A stretch of 64,000 nt of DNA from Aquabacterium sp. (GTDB lineage Bacteria > Pseudomonadota > Gammaproteobacteria > Burkholderiales > Burkholderiaceae_C). Where the stretch lies: NCBI GenBank assembly GCA_023266355.1, contig JAHFQM010000001.1, positions 642,115 to 706,114 on the forward strand, in the 5' to 3' direction. The notes beneath the pieces are model-generated. The model was not told the DNA's origin. It was given only the letters and a program-made list of their open reading frames with translations, and made no database searches. The translations under genes and the position numbers were made by a program. Positions within the stretch are counted from its first letter, which is position 1, and the number at the start of each line of letters is the position of its first letter. Below are positions 25,241 to 34,058 of the stretch, in pieces.

Positions 25241-26419
25241 TCAGCGTGCCGGCACGCCTTCGGGCATGGCGGTGCTCGGCGAGCTGGGGAAGCTGTGGCG
25301 CAGGATGCGCCAGATCACCTGGCCGAACTGGCCGACCATCGAGCCGGTGTTGTAGTGGATGCCGTAGCGGCGGCAGATGTCGCGCACCACGGGTGCCATC
25401 TCGGCGTAACGGTTGGCCGGCACGTCCGGGAAGAGGTGGTGCTCGATCTGGTGGCTCAGGTTGCCCGTCAGGATGTGCAGGGCTTTGCTGCCCGAGAGGT
25501 TGGACGAGCCCAGGATCTGGCGCACGTACCACTGCGGACGGGACTCGTCTTTCAGCACGGCCTTGGGGAAGGTCTGCACGTTGGTGGTGAAGTGGCCACA
25601 GAAGATGACGGTGTAGGTCCAGAGGTTGCGCAGGCCGTTGGCCACGAGGTTGCCGGTGAGCACCGAGGCCCAGGCCGGACCGGCCAGCAGCGGGAAGACG
25701 ACGTAGTCCTTGACGAGCTGACGGCGCCACTTGTGCAGCGTGGGGGCGGATTCCTTGAACAGGCGAGCCCAGGTGATGCGGCCGATGAAGACGCGGCCCA
25801 CGCGCAGGTTCTGGATGGCCACGCCCCACTGGAACAGCAGCGCGAAGATCACGGCGTACAGCGGCTGGAACAAGGCGGCAGGGTGCCACTTCTGTTCGGG
25901 GAAGATGCGCAGCACGTCGTAGCCGATGTCATCGTCCATGCCGTGCACATTGGTGTAGGTGTGGTGCTTGAAGTTGTGGGTCTTGCGCCAGTTGTCGGCG
26001 GTGCCGACGATGTCCCACTCGAAGGTCTTGCCGCTGAAGCGCGGGTCGCCCATCCAGTCGAACTGGCCATGGATGACGTTGTGGCCTAGCTCCATGTTGT
26101 CCAGGATCTTGGACAGGCCCAGCGTGAAGGCGCCCAGCAGCCAGACGCTCCAGTCCCACGGTGAGGGCAGGAAGAAGCCGACCACCAGCAGGATGCGGCC
26201 GATGATTTCCGTCCAGCGCACGGCGGCGAAGATGCGGCGGATGTAGCGGGCGTCGCGCTCGCCGAGGTCGGCCACGGTGCGGGCGCGCAGGGCTTCGATC
26301 TCGTTGCCGAAGTCGCTCAGCTCTTGCGGGCTCAAGGGGCGCTGGAGGCCGCGGTGGATGCCGGGGTGCAGCACCGGGAGCGTGGGAACGGCGGAGGCGT
26401 TGGCGGGGGCGTGGCTCAT
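25241..26419 (-). CDS. Membrane fatty acid desaturase (acyl-CoA/acyl-lipid type)
   Basis: A 392-residue di-iron desaturase with all three His boxes: HNVIH (113-117), HNFKHH (148-153) and HQIEHH (323-328). The HQIEHH form with HNFKHHTYTNVHGMD resembles DesA3-like enzymes. Hydrophobic segments lie near 76-104 and 190-235. It probably introduces a double bond into saturated acyl chains for membrane fluidity. The reductase 22 bp upstream should supply electrons, so the pair works as an oxygen-dependent desaturase system under the divergent FabR-like regulator. Confidence 0.92.
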   Translation of the reverse strand: MSHAPANASAVPTLPVLHPGIHRGLQRPLSPQELSDFGNEIEALRARTVADLGERDARYIRRIFAAVRWTEIIGRILLVVGFFLPSPWDWSVWLLGAFTLGLSKILDNMELGHNVIHGQFDWMGDPRFSGKTFEWDIVGTADNWRKTHNFKHHTYTNVHGMDDDIGYDVLRIFPEQKWHPAALFQPLYAVIFALLFQWGVAIQNLRVGRVFIGRITWARLFKESAPTLHKWRRQLVKDYVVFPLLAGPAWASVLTGNLVANGLRNLWTYTVIFCGHFTTNVQTFPKAVLKDESRPQWYVRQILGSSNLSGSKALHILTGNLSHQIEHHLFPDVPANRYAEMAPVVRDICRRYGIHYNTGSMVGQFGQVIWRILRHSFPSSPSTAMPEGVPAR

Positions 26420-26441
26420 GGGGGCGGTGCCTTCTTGAAAA

Positions 26442-27617
26442 TCAAAGGTCCAGAGACAAGTCGGAGCAGGCGCGGCTCACGCACAGGCGCACGGCCATGT
26501 CGGGCTCGGCGCTGCGTTCACCGGTCAGGGTGTCCAGGGTGGTGCCGCTGTGGCGCTGGCACACGCAGGTGTGGCAAACGCCCATGCGGCACCCGGAGGG
26601 CGGGTTCAGCCCTTGGGCTTCCAGCGCCTCCAGCAGCGAGCTGCCCGAGGACACGCTCAAAGTGCGTCCGCTGCGTGTGAGCGACACCGACACCGTGGTG
26701 GCTTCGCCCGCGCCGGGCAGGTCGGCAGGCGCGGTGGGTGTGAAGCCTTCGGCCAGGAAGCTGCGTGCGGTGGCGGCGGTCAGGGCGCGGGCGGCATCGA
26801 CGAAACCGCCGGGGCCGCAGGCCAGCACCTGGCGGTCGGCCCAGGCTGTTGCTGTTGCTGTGGCGGTGCTGTCAGTGCAGGTGCCAGCGGGGTCGCACAG
26901 GCGGGTCAGCAGGGCGTGGTCGATGAAGCCTTCGTGCTCGTCGGTGCCTCGGGCCGCCTCGTGGGTCACCACGAAGTGCACCTGGAAGCGCGGGTGTTGG
27001 CGGGCCAGGGCGCGCAGCTCGTCGGCAAAGCAGAATTCGGCGCGGGTCTTGGCCCAGTAGACCAGGCTCACGTCCACCGGCATGCCCTCGGCGGCCAGTT
27101 GGCGGGTCAGGGCCATCAGCGGGGTGATGCCGCTGCCAGCCGCCAGGAACAGCCAGCGGCCTTCGGGGCCTTGAACGCCTTGAGCGCTGGCCGGCAGGGT
27201 CATGTCACCGAAGGCCTCGCCCAGCTCCAGCACATCGCCCACGCGGGTGCGTTCGCACAGCTGGGTGCTCAGGCGGCCGCCTTCGACGCGCTTGACGGTG
27301 ATGGCGATGCGGCCATCGCGGCGGGGGATGTCGGTCAGGCTGTAGCTGCGCGTGATGCGGCGGCCACCGATCTCGGCGCTGACGTTGAGGTGCTGTCCGG
27401 GCTGGAAGCCGGCCCAGTGGCCATTGGGTTGCAGCACCAGGGTGACGGCGTCTTGCGCTTCGACGCGGCGCTCGACCACGCGGGCCAGCGTGCGCGACCA
27501 CGACCAAGTGGCATGGAGCTTTTGCGCCCAGAAGTCGAAGGTGGCCGGATCGACCATGGGGTCGAACAGGCGGCGAACCAAGCTGGGGGCGGCGGGTGCG
27601 GTGGCAGTCAGTGACAC
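26442..27617 (-). CDS. Ferredoxin reductase-ferredoxin hybrid, electron donor to the desaturase
   Basis: A FAD/NAD(P)H reductase with a C-terminal plant-type 2Fe-2S domain. It has FAD-binding RITRSYSLTD, a nucleotide-binding block FLAAGSGITPLMAL, and Cys ligands in SGCRMGVCHTCVC plus a Cys near the end (VRLCVS). I favour the GTG start at 27617 because GAGG lies 8 bases before it and it leaves the operator free. ATG codons in the same frame at 27656 and 27695 are possible but have no clear Shine-Dalgarno. It is 22 bp from the desaturase. Confidence 0.88.
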   Translation of the reverse strand: MSLTATAPAAPSLVRRLFDPMVDPATFDFWAQKLHATWSWSRTLARVVERRVEAQDAVTLVLQPNGHWAGFQPGQHLNVSAEIGGRRITRSYSLTDIPRRDGRIAITVKRVEGGRLSTQLCERTRVGDVLELGEAFGDMTLPASAQGVQGPEGRWLFLAAGSGITPLMALTRQLAAEGMPVDVSLVYWAKTRAEFCFADELRALARQHPRFQVHFVVTHEAARGTDEHEGFIDHALLTRLCDPAGTCTDSTATATATAWADRQVLACGPGGFVDAARALTAATARSFLAEGFTPTAPADLPGAGEATTVSVSLTRSGRTLSVSSGSSLLEALEAQGLNPPSGCRMGVCHTCVCQRHSGTTLDTLTGERSAEPDMAVRLCVSRACSDLSLDL

Positions 27618-27649
27618 GGATTGGGCCTCGTGAAGCGCATGGGCGCGAC

Positions 27650-27665
27650 TATACATCTGTGTAGA
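27650..27665. promoter_or_regulatory. Candidate operator in the desaturase/FabR divergent region
   Basis: The inverted repeat TATACATCTGTGTAGA (arms TATACA and TGTAGA, 5 of 6 matching) lies between the divergent reductase and TetR-type regulator genes. It is a likely regulator site, inferred from position and symmetry. Confidence 0.45.
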
Positions 27666-27718
27666 CAGTTGTGCATTAATGTCCTTCGTTATCATCGGCG
27701 GTCGTATGATCCGCATCA

Positions 27719-28387
27719 ATGAGTTCCATCCCGTCCCCTGTTCAGGTGCCCGCGCCCGGTCGCAAACCGGTCATCACGCGTGAGGACATCGTGGCCGCCG
27801 CGCTCAAGCTCGTCGGCCCGCAGCGCAGTGTCTCGTCGCTGAGCCTGCGCGAGGTCGCGCGCGAGGCGGGCATCGCGCCCAACAGCTTTTACCGGCACTT
27901 CCATGACATGGACGAGCTGGCCGTGGCCCTCATCGAGCTGGCCGGGCGCTCGCTGCGCGACATCATCGGCTCGGCCCGCAGCCGCGCCCGCACCGACGCC
28001 AGCGTGGTGCGCAGCTCCATCGAGGTGTTCGTGGCGCAGTTGCGCAGCGACGACCGCCTGCTGCACATCCTGCTGCGCGAGGGCAATGTGGGCTCCGACG
28101 CCTTCAAGCAGGCAGTGGAGCGCCAGCTGACCTTCTTCGAGGAAGAGCTCACCCTGGACCTGGTGCGCCTGGCCCGGGCCGAACGCACGGGGCTCTATGA
28201 GCCGGCACTGACGGCGCGGGCCATCACGCGCTTGGTGTTCGCGATCGCGGCCACGGCCATGGACCAGCCGGCCGACCAGCAAGCCCAGCTGACCGATCAG
28301 CTCATCCAGATGGTGCGCATGATCGTGGCGGGCACGCAGACGCTGGCCGCCCAGGCACGCCAGGACGCCCAGGTGGCGGTGCGCTGA
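27719..28387 (+). CDS. fabR: TetR-family regulator of unsaturated fatty acid synthesis (FabR-like)
   Basis: A 222-residue TetR regulator. The HTH region (SLSLREVAREAGIAPNSFYR, then HFHDMDELAVALIELAGRSL) is nearly the same as in E. coli FabR, which represses fabA and fabB in response to the saturated/unsaturated acyl pool. The rest also aligns along its length (LLHILLREGNVGSDAFKQAV). Here the divergent target is the desaturase and its reductase, as in Pseudomonas DesT. I infer repression of that operon. Confidence 0.88.
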   Translation: MSSIPSPVQVPAPGRKPVITREDIVAAALKLVGPQRSVSSLSLREVAREAGIAPNSFYRHFHDMDELAVALIELAGRSLRDIIGSARSRARTDASVVRSSIEVFVAQLRSDDRLLHILLREGNVGSDAFKQAVERQLTFFEEELTLDLVRLARAERTGLYEPALTARAITRLVFAIAATAMDQPADQQAQLTDQLIQMVRMIVAGTQTLAAQARQDAQVAVR

Positions 28388-28407
28388 GGCGCTACCTGGG
28401 TGTCGTG

Positions 28408-30240
28408 TCAGTGCGAGCGCTGCGCGTGCGCTTCGCTCAGGCGGAAGGTCTGCACCATGGCGGACAGGCGGGTTGCCTGGTCCTTGAGGCTTTCGGCCGC
28501 GGCGGCGCTTTCTTCTACCAGGGCGGCGTTTTGCTGCGTCATCTGGTCGAGCTGGTTGACGGCGCTGGTCACCTGCTCGATGCCCTGTGACTGCTCGTTG
28601 GCCGATGCCGTGATCTCGCTGATCACGTCCGACACGCGCTGCACCGAGCTCATGATCTCGCTCATGGTCGCGCCGGCGTCGTTGACGTAGCGCGTGCCAT
28701 CCTCGACGCGCTCGACCGAGGCCTCGATGAGCGATTTGATCTCGCGCGCGGCCGTGGCCGAGCGTTGCGCCAGCGAGCGCACTTCCGAGGCCACCACCGC
28801 GAAGCCGCGGCCTTGCTCGCCGGCGCGGGCGGCTTCCACCGCGGCGTTCAGCGCCAGGATGTTGGTCTGGAAAGTGATGCCGTCGATGACCGAGATGATG
28901 TCGGTGATCTTGCGCGAGGCCGCGTGGATCTCGCCCATGGTGCTGACCGCCTGCGAGACGACCTGGGTGCCGCGCTCGGCCACGGCGGCCGCCGACGAGG
29001 CCATCTGGTTGGCCTGGCGGGCCGATTCGGTCGAGTGGTTGACGGTGACCAGCAGCTGCGACATCGACGAGGCCGTGTGCTGCAGGTTCGAGGCCGTGTT
29101 TTCGGTGCGCTGGCTCAGGTCCTGGTTGCCGGTGGCGATCTCCTGGGCGGCCACGTGCACCGAGCCGCTGCTGTTGCGCAGCTCGACGAGCACCGTGTTG
29201 AGCTTCTCGACGAAGGCGTTGAAGCTGCGGGCGATTTCGGCCAGCTCGTCGCGGCCCGAGGTCTCCAGGCGGCGCGACAGGTCGCCATCGCCCGAGGAGA
29301 TTTCGCGCATGGTGTCGCGCAGCTGTTCGAGCTTGCGCAGGCGCTTGGCGATCAGGGTGCCGGTCACCAAAATGGTCAGGGCCAGCACCACGACCGAGGC
29401 CAGCACCGAGGTCTGCACCAGGGCCCAGACGCCGGCCATGGCCTCCTGGCGGTCCAGCGCGACGACCAGCGTCCAGTCGGTGCCCTTGACCGCGGCGGCC
29501 GACACCAGCACGGACTGGTCGCGCAAGGTCATCGGCGTCAGGTGGGTGGCCTGGGTCAGGGCCTCGATGCGCGCCATGGTCAGCTGGGCGTCCACCTCGG
29601 TGCTGGCCTTCATGGCCAGTTGGGTGTCCTTGTGGGCGATGACCTGGCCGCTGCTGTGCACCAGGAAGGCGTAGCTGGACGGGGTGGGCGCGATGGCCGA
29701 GACGGTGTCCACCACGCGGTCGAGGAAGATGTCGGCGGCGGCCACGGCCTTGAGCTGCCCGTCGGCCATCACGGGGACGGCCGAGGTCACCACCAGTTTC
29801 TTGCTGCCGGCGTCCACATAAGGGGCGGTCAGCACCGGCTTGCCTGCCTGGGCGGCGGCCTTGTACCAGGGGCGGGCGGTGGGGTCGTAGTCGGGGGCCA
29901 GGCCGGCCGGGTTGGCGAAGATGTAGCGCTTGTCGGCGTAGCCGAAGTAGGTGTTGTCCAAGCCGCCCGCTGTTTTCAGGGTCTGCAGGGTTTTGAGCGG
30001 GTCGGCCTCGTCGATGGCGGGCAGGGCGGCCTGCACGATGCGTTCCTTGTCTTGCGCCCAGTCGCTCAGCACGGCCACGCGCGCCCGGGTGAGCTGGTGG
30101 GTCTGGGCGTCGAGGTTGTCCAGCAGGTGATTGCGGGCCGTGAAGATGTTGGTCAGCGACATCGTGGCCAAGCCACCCAGGGTGCAGGCGCTCACGATCC
30201 AGACCAGCTGATGCTTCAGGGACGAGGGCAGACGCAGCAC
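28408..30240 (-). CDS. Methyl-accepting chemotaxis protein with an amino-acid-type dCache sensor
   Basis: A 610-residue chemoreceptor. Membrane segments lie at about 12-33 and 276-297, with a periplasmic dCache domain between them. The residues of the amino-acid-binding motif fit exactly: Tyr118, Arg123, Trp125, Tyr126 and Asp170 (spacing as in Pseudomonas PctA). HAMP (299-350) and the signalling domain (about 400-590) follow, including the tip [20 protein letters not shown]. It should bind amino acids in the periplasm and control flagellar motors. Convergent with fabR (20 bp gap). Confidence 0.93.
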   Translation of the reverse strand: MLRLPSSLKHQLVWIVSACTLGGLATMSLTNIFTARNHLLDNLDAQTHQLTRARVAVLSDWAQDKERIVQAALPAIDEADPLKTLQTLKTAGGLDNTYFGYADKRYIFANPAGLAPDYDPTARPWYKAAAQAGKPVLTAPYVDAGSKKLVVTSAVPVMADGQLKAVAAADIFLDRVVDTVSAIAPTPSSYAFLVHSSGQVIAHKDTQLAMKASTEVDAQLTMARIEALTQATHLTPMTLRDQSVLVSAAAVKGTDWTLVVALDRQEAMAGVWALVQTSVLASVVVLALTILVTGTLIAKRLRKLEQLRDTMREISSGDGDLSRRLETSGRDELAEIARSFNAFVEKLNTVLVELRNSSGSVHVAAQEIATGNQDLSQRTENTASNLQHTASSMSQLLVTVNHSTESARQANQMASSAAAVAERGTQVVSQAVSTMGEIHAASRKITDIISVIDGITFQTNILALNAAVEAARAGEQGRGFAVVASEVRSLAQRSATAAREIKSLIEASVERVEDGTRYVNDAGATMSEIMSSVQRVSDVISEITASANEQSQGIEQVTSAVNQLDQMTQQNAALVEESAAAAESLKDQATRLSAMVQTFRLSEAHAQRSH

Positions 30241-30304
30241 GGCAAACTCCTGGGGGCAAGGGTTTCCTGTTATCGGCCGCCGCGCTGGCGCATGATTCTG
30301 GGGA

Positions 30305-30322
30305 CCGTGACGTGCGTCACGG
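30305..30322. promoter_or_regulatory. Candidate CRP/FNR-family site upstream of the chemoreceptor
   Basis: CCGTGACG-TG-CGTCACGG is a perfect 8-bp inverted repeat with a 2-bp spacer and contains GTGA-N6-TCAC, the CRP-family core. It lies 65 bp upstream of the chemoreceptor start and about 170 bp upstream of the transglutaminase gene. Confidence 0.45.
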
Positions 30323-30494
30323 CAGGGCCGCTTTCAGCGTGCATGCCCAGGTTTTGACGCGGGTTCCGTCCCAGCAGGCCGGCGCGCACCAACTTGGCCC
30401 ATAACTTGCTCGTGTCACACAACTCGCAGCCAATCCGAGCTGCCGCCCTTGTCGCCCTTGCCGCCCCTGTCGCTGCTTCCAGCCGGAGATCCGT

Positions 30495-33400
30495 GTGTCC
30501 ATCCACGTTGCGCTCACCCACACCACCCACTACACCTACGACCGCCTGGTCAACCTGTCGCCGCAGATCGTCCGGCTGAGGCCGGCGCCGCACTGCCGCA
30601 CCCGCATCCTGTCGTACGCGCTCAAGGTCGAGCCGGCGGTGCACTTCATCAACTGGCAGCAGGACCCGTTCGCCAACCACCTGGCGAGGCTGGTGTTCCC
30701 CGAGCGCACCCAGGAATTCAAGGTCACGGTGGACCTGGTGGCCGAAATGGCCGTCTACAACCCCTTCGACTTCTTCCTGGAGCCCCACGCCGAAAACTAC
30801 CCCTTCGCCTACGACGAGGCCTCGCTGCACGACCTGCAGCCCTACCTGGCCAAGGGGCCGCTGACGCCGAAGTTCAAGGCCTTTGTGGACAGCATCGACC
30901 TCACGGAGGTGCGCACCATCGACTTCCTGGTGGGCCTCAACCAGCGCCTGCAGGGCGACATCGCCTACACGATCCGCATGGAGCCCGGCGTGCAGACGCC
31001 CGAGGAGACGCTGACGCTGAAGTCGGGCTCCTGCCGCGACACCGGCTGGCTGCTGGTGCAGGCGCTGCGCCACCTGGGCCTGGCCGCGCGCTTCGTGTCG
31101 GGCTACCTGGTGCAACTCAAGGCCGACGTGGCCGCGCTCGATGGCCCTTCGGGCACGGAGGTGGATTTCACCGACCTGCACGCCTGGTGCGAGGTTTTCT
31201 TGCCTGGCGCCGGCTGGGTCGGCCTGGACCCGACCTCGGGCCTGATGGCCGGCGAGGGCCACATCCCCGTGGCCTGCACGCCCGAGCCCACCGGCGCAGC
31301 ACCCGTCTCCGGGGCGGTCGACGAGTGCGAGGTCAGCTTCGAGCACCACATGGGCATCACGCGCATCTACGAGTCCCCGCGCGTGACCAAGCCTTACACG
31401 CCCGAACAGTGGGAGGCCATCGACGCGCTCGGCCAGGCCGTCGATGCCCAGCTGAAAGACACCGATGTGCGCCTGACCATGGGTGGCGAGCCGACCTTCG
31501 TGTCCGTCGATGACCGCGATGGCGCAGAGTGGAACACCGACGCGCTGGGCCCCACCAAGCGCGGCCTGGCCACCACCTTGGTGCACAAACTGCGTGCCCG
31601 CTACGGCGAGGGCGGCTTCCTGCACTTCGGTCAGGGCAAGTGGTACCCGGGCGAGCAGCTGCCGCGCTGGGCGCTGTCCATCTTCTGGCGCACCGACGGC
31701 CAGCCCTGCTGGCACGACCCCAGCCTGTTCGCCGACGAGCGCCAGACCGTGCGCTACACCAGCGCCGACGCCAAGCACTTCATCGACACGCTGGCGGGCA
31801 AGCTGGGCGTGGGCTCGGCCCACGTCCAGACCGGCTACGAGGACACCTGGTACTACCTGTGGCGCGAGCGCCGCCTGCCCGTCAACGTGGACCCGCTGGA
31901 CGCCCGCCTGGACGACGAGCTGGAGCGCGTGCGCCTGCGCCGCATCTTCGATCAGGGCCTGGACCACACCGTGGGCTACGCCCTGCCGCTCAAGCGCGAG
32001 TGGCGGCACGCGGCCCCGGGGCTGAGCGGCCCGACCTGGGTGACCGGCCCCTGGTTCTTCCGCGACGAGCGCATGTACCTCATCCCCGGCGACTCGCCCA
32101 TGGGCCTGCGCCTGCCGCTGGACTCGCTGCCCTGGGTCAGCAGCGGCGAGTACCCCTACCCGCTGGCGCACGACCCCTTCGCGCCCAAGCCTGCCTTGCG
32201 GGATGCGGCCGCGCTGCGTGCCCAATATGGCCCCCACGCCATGGGCGGCGGCTTCGCGCAGGGCGGGGCGGTGTCCATCCAGGGCCAGGCGGTGGACGGC
32301 CTGGACCCCCGCGGACAGCGCGGTGGCGTGAACGGCGAGTGGGGTGAGCTCGCGGCCAACCCGGTGCTGGGCGCCGCCGGCCCGGCCACGGCCAGCGCGG
32401 TGGACCCGGCCAAGCTGCCCAGCCGCTTCGAGTCGGCCCACTGGATCACCCGCACGGCCTTGTGCGTCGAGGTGCGCAACCCCGACCGCGCCAGCGGCCC
32501 CAAGGTGGAAACCGACGGGGAGGGCGGCGGCGTGCTCTACGTCTTCATGCCGCCCCTGACCAGCCTGGACGACTACCTCGACCTCGTGGCCGCGGTGGAA
32601 GCCACGGCCGCCGAAACCGGCCTGAAGGTCGTGCTGGAGGGCTACCCGCCGCCGCGCGACGCCCGCCTCAAGGTGCTGCAGGTCACGCCCGACCCCGGCG
32701 TCATCGAGGTCAACATCCACCCGGCGTCGAGCTGGGAGCAGCTGGTCGATCACACCGAGTTCCTCTACCAGGCCGCGCACGAAACCCGCCTGTCCACCGA
32801 GAAATTCATGGTCGACGGCCGCCACACCGGCACCGGCGGCGGCAACCACTTCGTGCTGGGCGGGGCCACGCCGTCCGACAGCCCCTTCCTGCGCCGCCCC
32901 GACCTCATCCCCAGCCTGCTGACCTTCTGGCACAACCACCCCTCGCTGTCCTACCTGTTCTCGGGCCTGTTCATCGGGCCGACCAGCCAGGCGCCGCGCA
33001 TCGACGAGGCGCGCATGGACCAGGTCTACGAGACCGAGATCGCCATGAAGGAGATCGAGCGGCAGATGGGCATCTGGGGCCAGTGCCCGCCCTGGCTGAT
33101 CGACCGCTCGCTGCGCAACCTGCTGGTGGACGCCACCGGCAACACCCACCGCAGCGAGTTCTGCATCGACAAGCTCTACTCGCCCGACGGCCCCACCGGC
33201 CGCCTCGGCCTGCTGGAGCTGCGCGCCTTCGAGATGCCCCCCCACGCCCAGATGAGCCTGGTGCAGCAGCTGCTGCTGCGCGCCCTGGTCGCCTGGTTCT
33301 GGCAGACGCCGTACAAGGGCCATGGCGCCACCCGGCTCACGCGCTGGGGCACCGGCCTGCACGACCGCTTCTTGCTGCCCAGCTTCGTCGAGCAGGATTT

Positions 33401-34031
33401 CGCCGACGTGCTGGCCGAGCTGGAGATGGCCGGCCACGCCTTCGACCCCGCCTGGTTCGCGCCGCACTTCGAGTTCCGCTTCCCCTACATCGGCGAAGTC
33501 CAATCGGCCGGGGTGCGCCTGAGCCTGCGCGGCGCGCTGGAGCCCTGGCACGTCATGGGCGAGGAGGGCTCGCCCGGCGGCACCGTGCGCTACGTGGACT
33601 CCTCGCTGGAACGCCTGGAAGTGCGCGCCACCGGGCTCAACGGCAACCGCCATGTGGTCACGGTCAATGGCCAGCTGCTGCCCTTGCACCCCACGGGCCG
33701 CAGTGGCGAGTTCGTGGCGGGCGTGCGTTACCGCGCCTGGCAGCCGCCGTCCTGCCTGCACCCGACCATCGGCGCCGACGCCCCGTTGACCTTCGACGTG
33801 GTCGACACCTGGCTCAAGCGCTCTTTGGGGGGCTGCCAGTACCACGTCGCCCACCCGGGCGGGCGCAACCACGACACCTTCCCCGTCAACGCCTTCGAGG
33901 CCGAAAGCCGCCGCCTGGCGCGCTTCTTCCGCATGGGCCACACGCCCGGCGCGATGGACGTGCGCCCCCAGCCGGCCGGCATCGAACACCCCTTGACGCT
34001 GGACTTGCGCCGGGCCAAAAACGGCGCTTGA
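30495..34031 (+). CDS. Large transglutaminase-like protein with DUF2126 domain
   Basis: A 1178-residue protein with GTG start and purine-rich AGCCGGAGA upstream. An N-terminal beta-rich domain (1-110) is followed by a transglutaminase core with Cys180 (SGSCRDTGW), His229 (LHAWCEVF) and Asp245 (GLDPTSG). The long C-terminal part (about 290-1150) is DUF2126, with TMGGEPTFVSVDDRDG and VDGRHTGTGGGNHFVLGG. Families of this type are encoded with circularly permuted ATP-grasp and alpha-E genes and are predicted to make or cleave a peptide or amide-linked compound. The substrate is unknown. First gene of a three-gene run that continues through 37660. Confidence 0.9.
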   Translation: MSIHVALTHTTHYTYDRLVNLSPQIVRLRPAPHCRTRILSYALKVEPAVHFINWQQDPFANHLARLVFPERTQEFKVTVDLVAEMAVYNPFDFFLEPHAENYPFAYDEASLHDLQPYLAKGPLTPKFKAFVDSIDLTEVRTIDFLVGLNQRLQGDIAYTIRMEPGVQTPEETLTLKSGSCRDTGWLLVQALRHLGLAARFVSGYLVQLKADVAALDGPSGTEVDFTDLHAWCEVFLPGAGWVGLDPTSGLMAGEGHIPVACTPEPTGAAPVSGAVDECEVSFEHHMGITRIYESPRVTKPYTPEQWEAIDALGQAVDAQLKDTDVRLTMGGEPTFVSVDDRDGAEWNTDALGPTKRGLATTLVHKLRARYGEGGFLHFGQGKWYPGEQLPRWALSIFWRTDGQPCWHDPSLFADERQTVRYTSADAKHFIDTLAGKLGVGSAHVQTGYEDTWYYLWRERRLPVNVDPLDARLDDELERVRLRRIFDQGLDHTVGYALPLKREWRHAAPGLSGPTWVTGPWFFRDERMYLIPGDSPMGLRLPLDSLPWVSSGEYPYPLAHDPFAPKPALRDAAALRAQYGPHAMGGGFAQGGAVSIQGQAVDGLDPRGQRGGVNGEWGELAANPVLGAAGPATASAVDPAKLPSRFESAHWITRTALCVEVRNPDRASGPKVETDGEGGGVLYVFMPPLTSLDDYLDLVAAVEATAAETGLKVVLEGYPPPRDARLKVLQVTPDPGVIEVNIHPASSWEQLVDHTEFLYQAAHETRLSTEKFMVDGRHTGTGGGNHFVLGGATPSDSPFLRRPDLIPSLLTFWHNHPSLSYLFSGLFIGPTSQAPRIDEARMDQVYETEIAMKEIERQMGIWGQCPPWLIDRSLRNLLVDATGNTHRSEFCIDKLYSPDGPTGRLGLLELRAFEMPPHAQMSLVQQLLLRALVAWFWQTPYKGHGATRLTRWGTGLHDRFLLPSFVEQDFADVLAELEMAGHAFDPAWFAPHFEFRFPYIGEVQSAGVRLSLRGALEPWHVMGEEGSPGGTVRYVDSSLERLEVRATGLNGNRHVVTVNGQLLPLHPTGRSGEFVAGVRYRAWQPPSCLHPTIGADAPLTFDVVDTWLKRSLGGCQYHVAHPGGRNHDTFPVNAFEAESRRLARFFRMGHTPGAMDVRPQPAGIEHPLTLDLRRAKNGA

Positions 34032-34058
34032 GGACCGGGTTGGTACGATGACGACACT

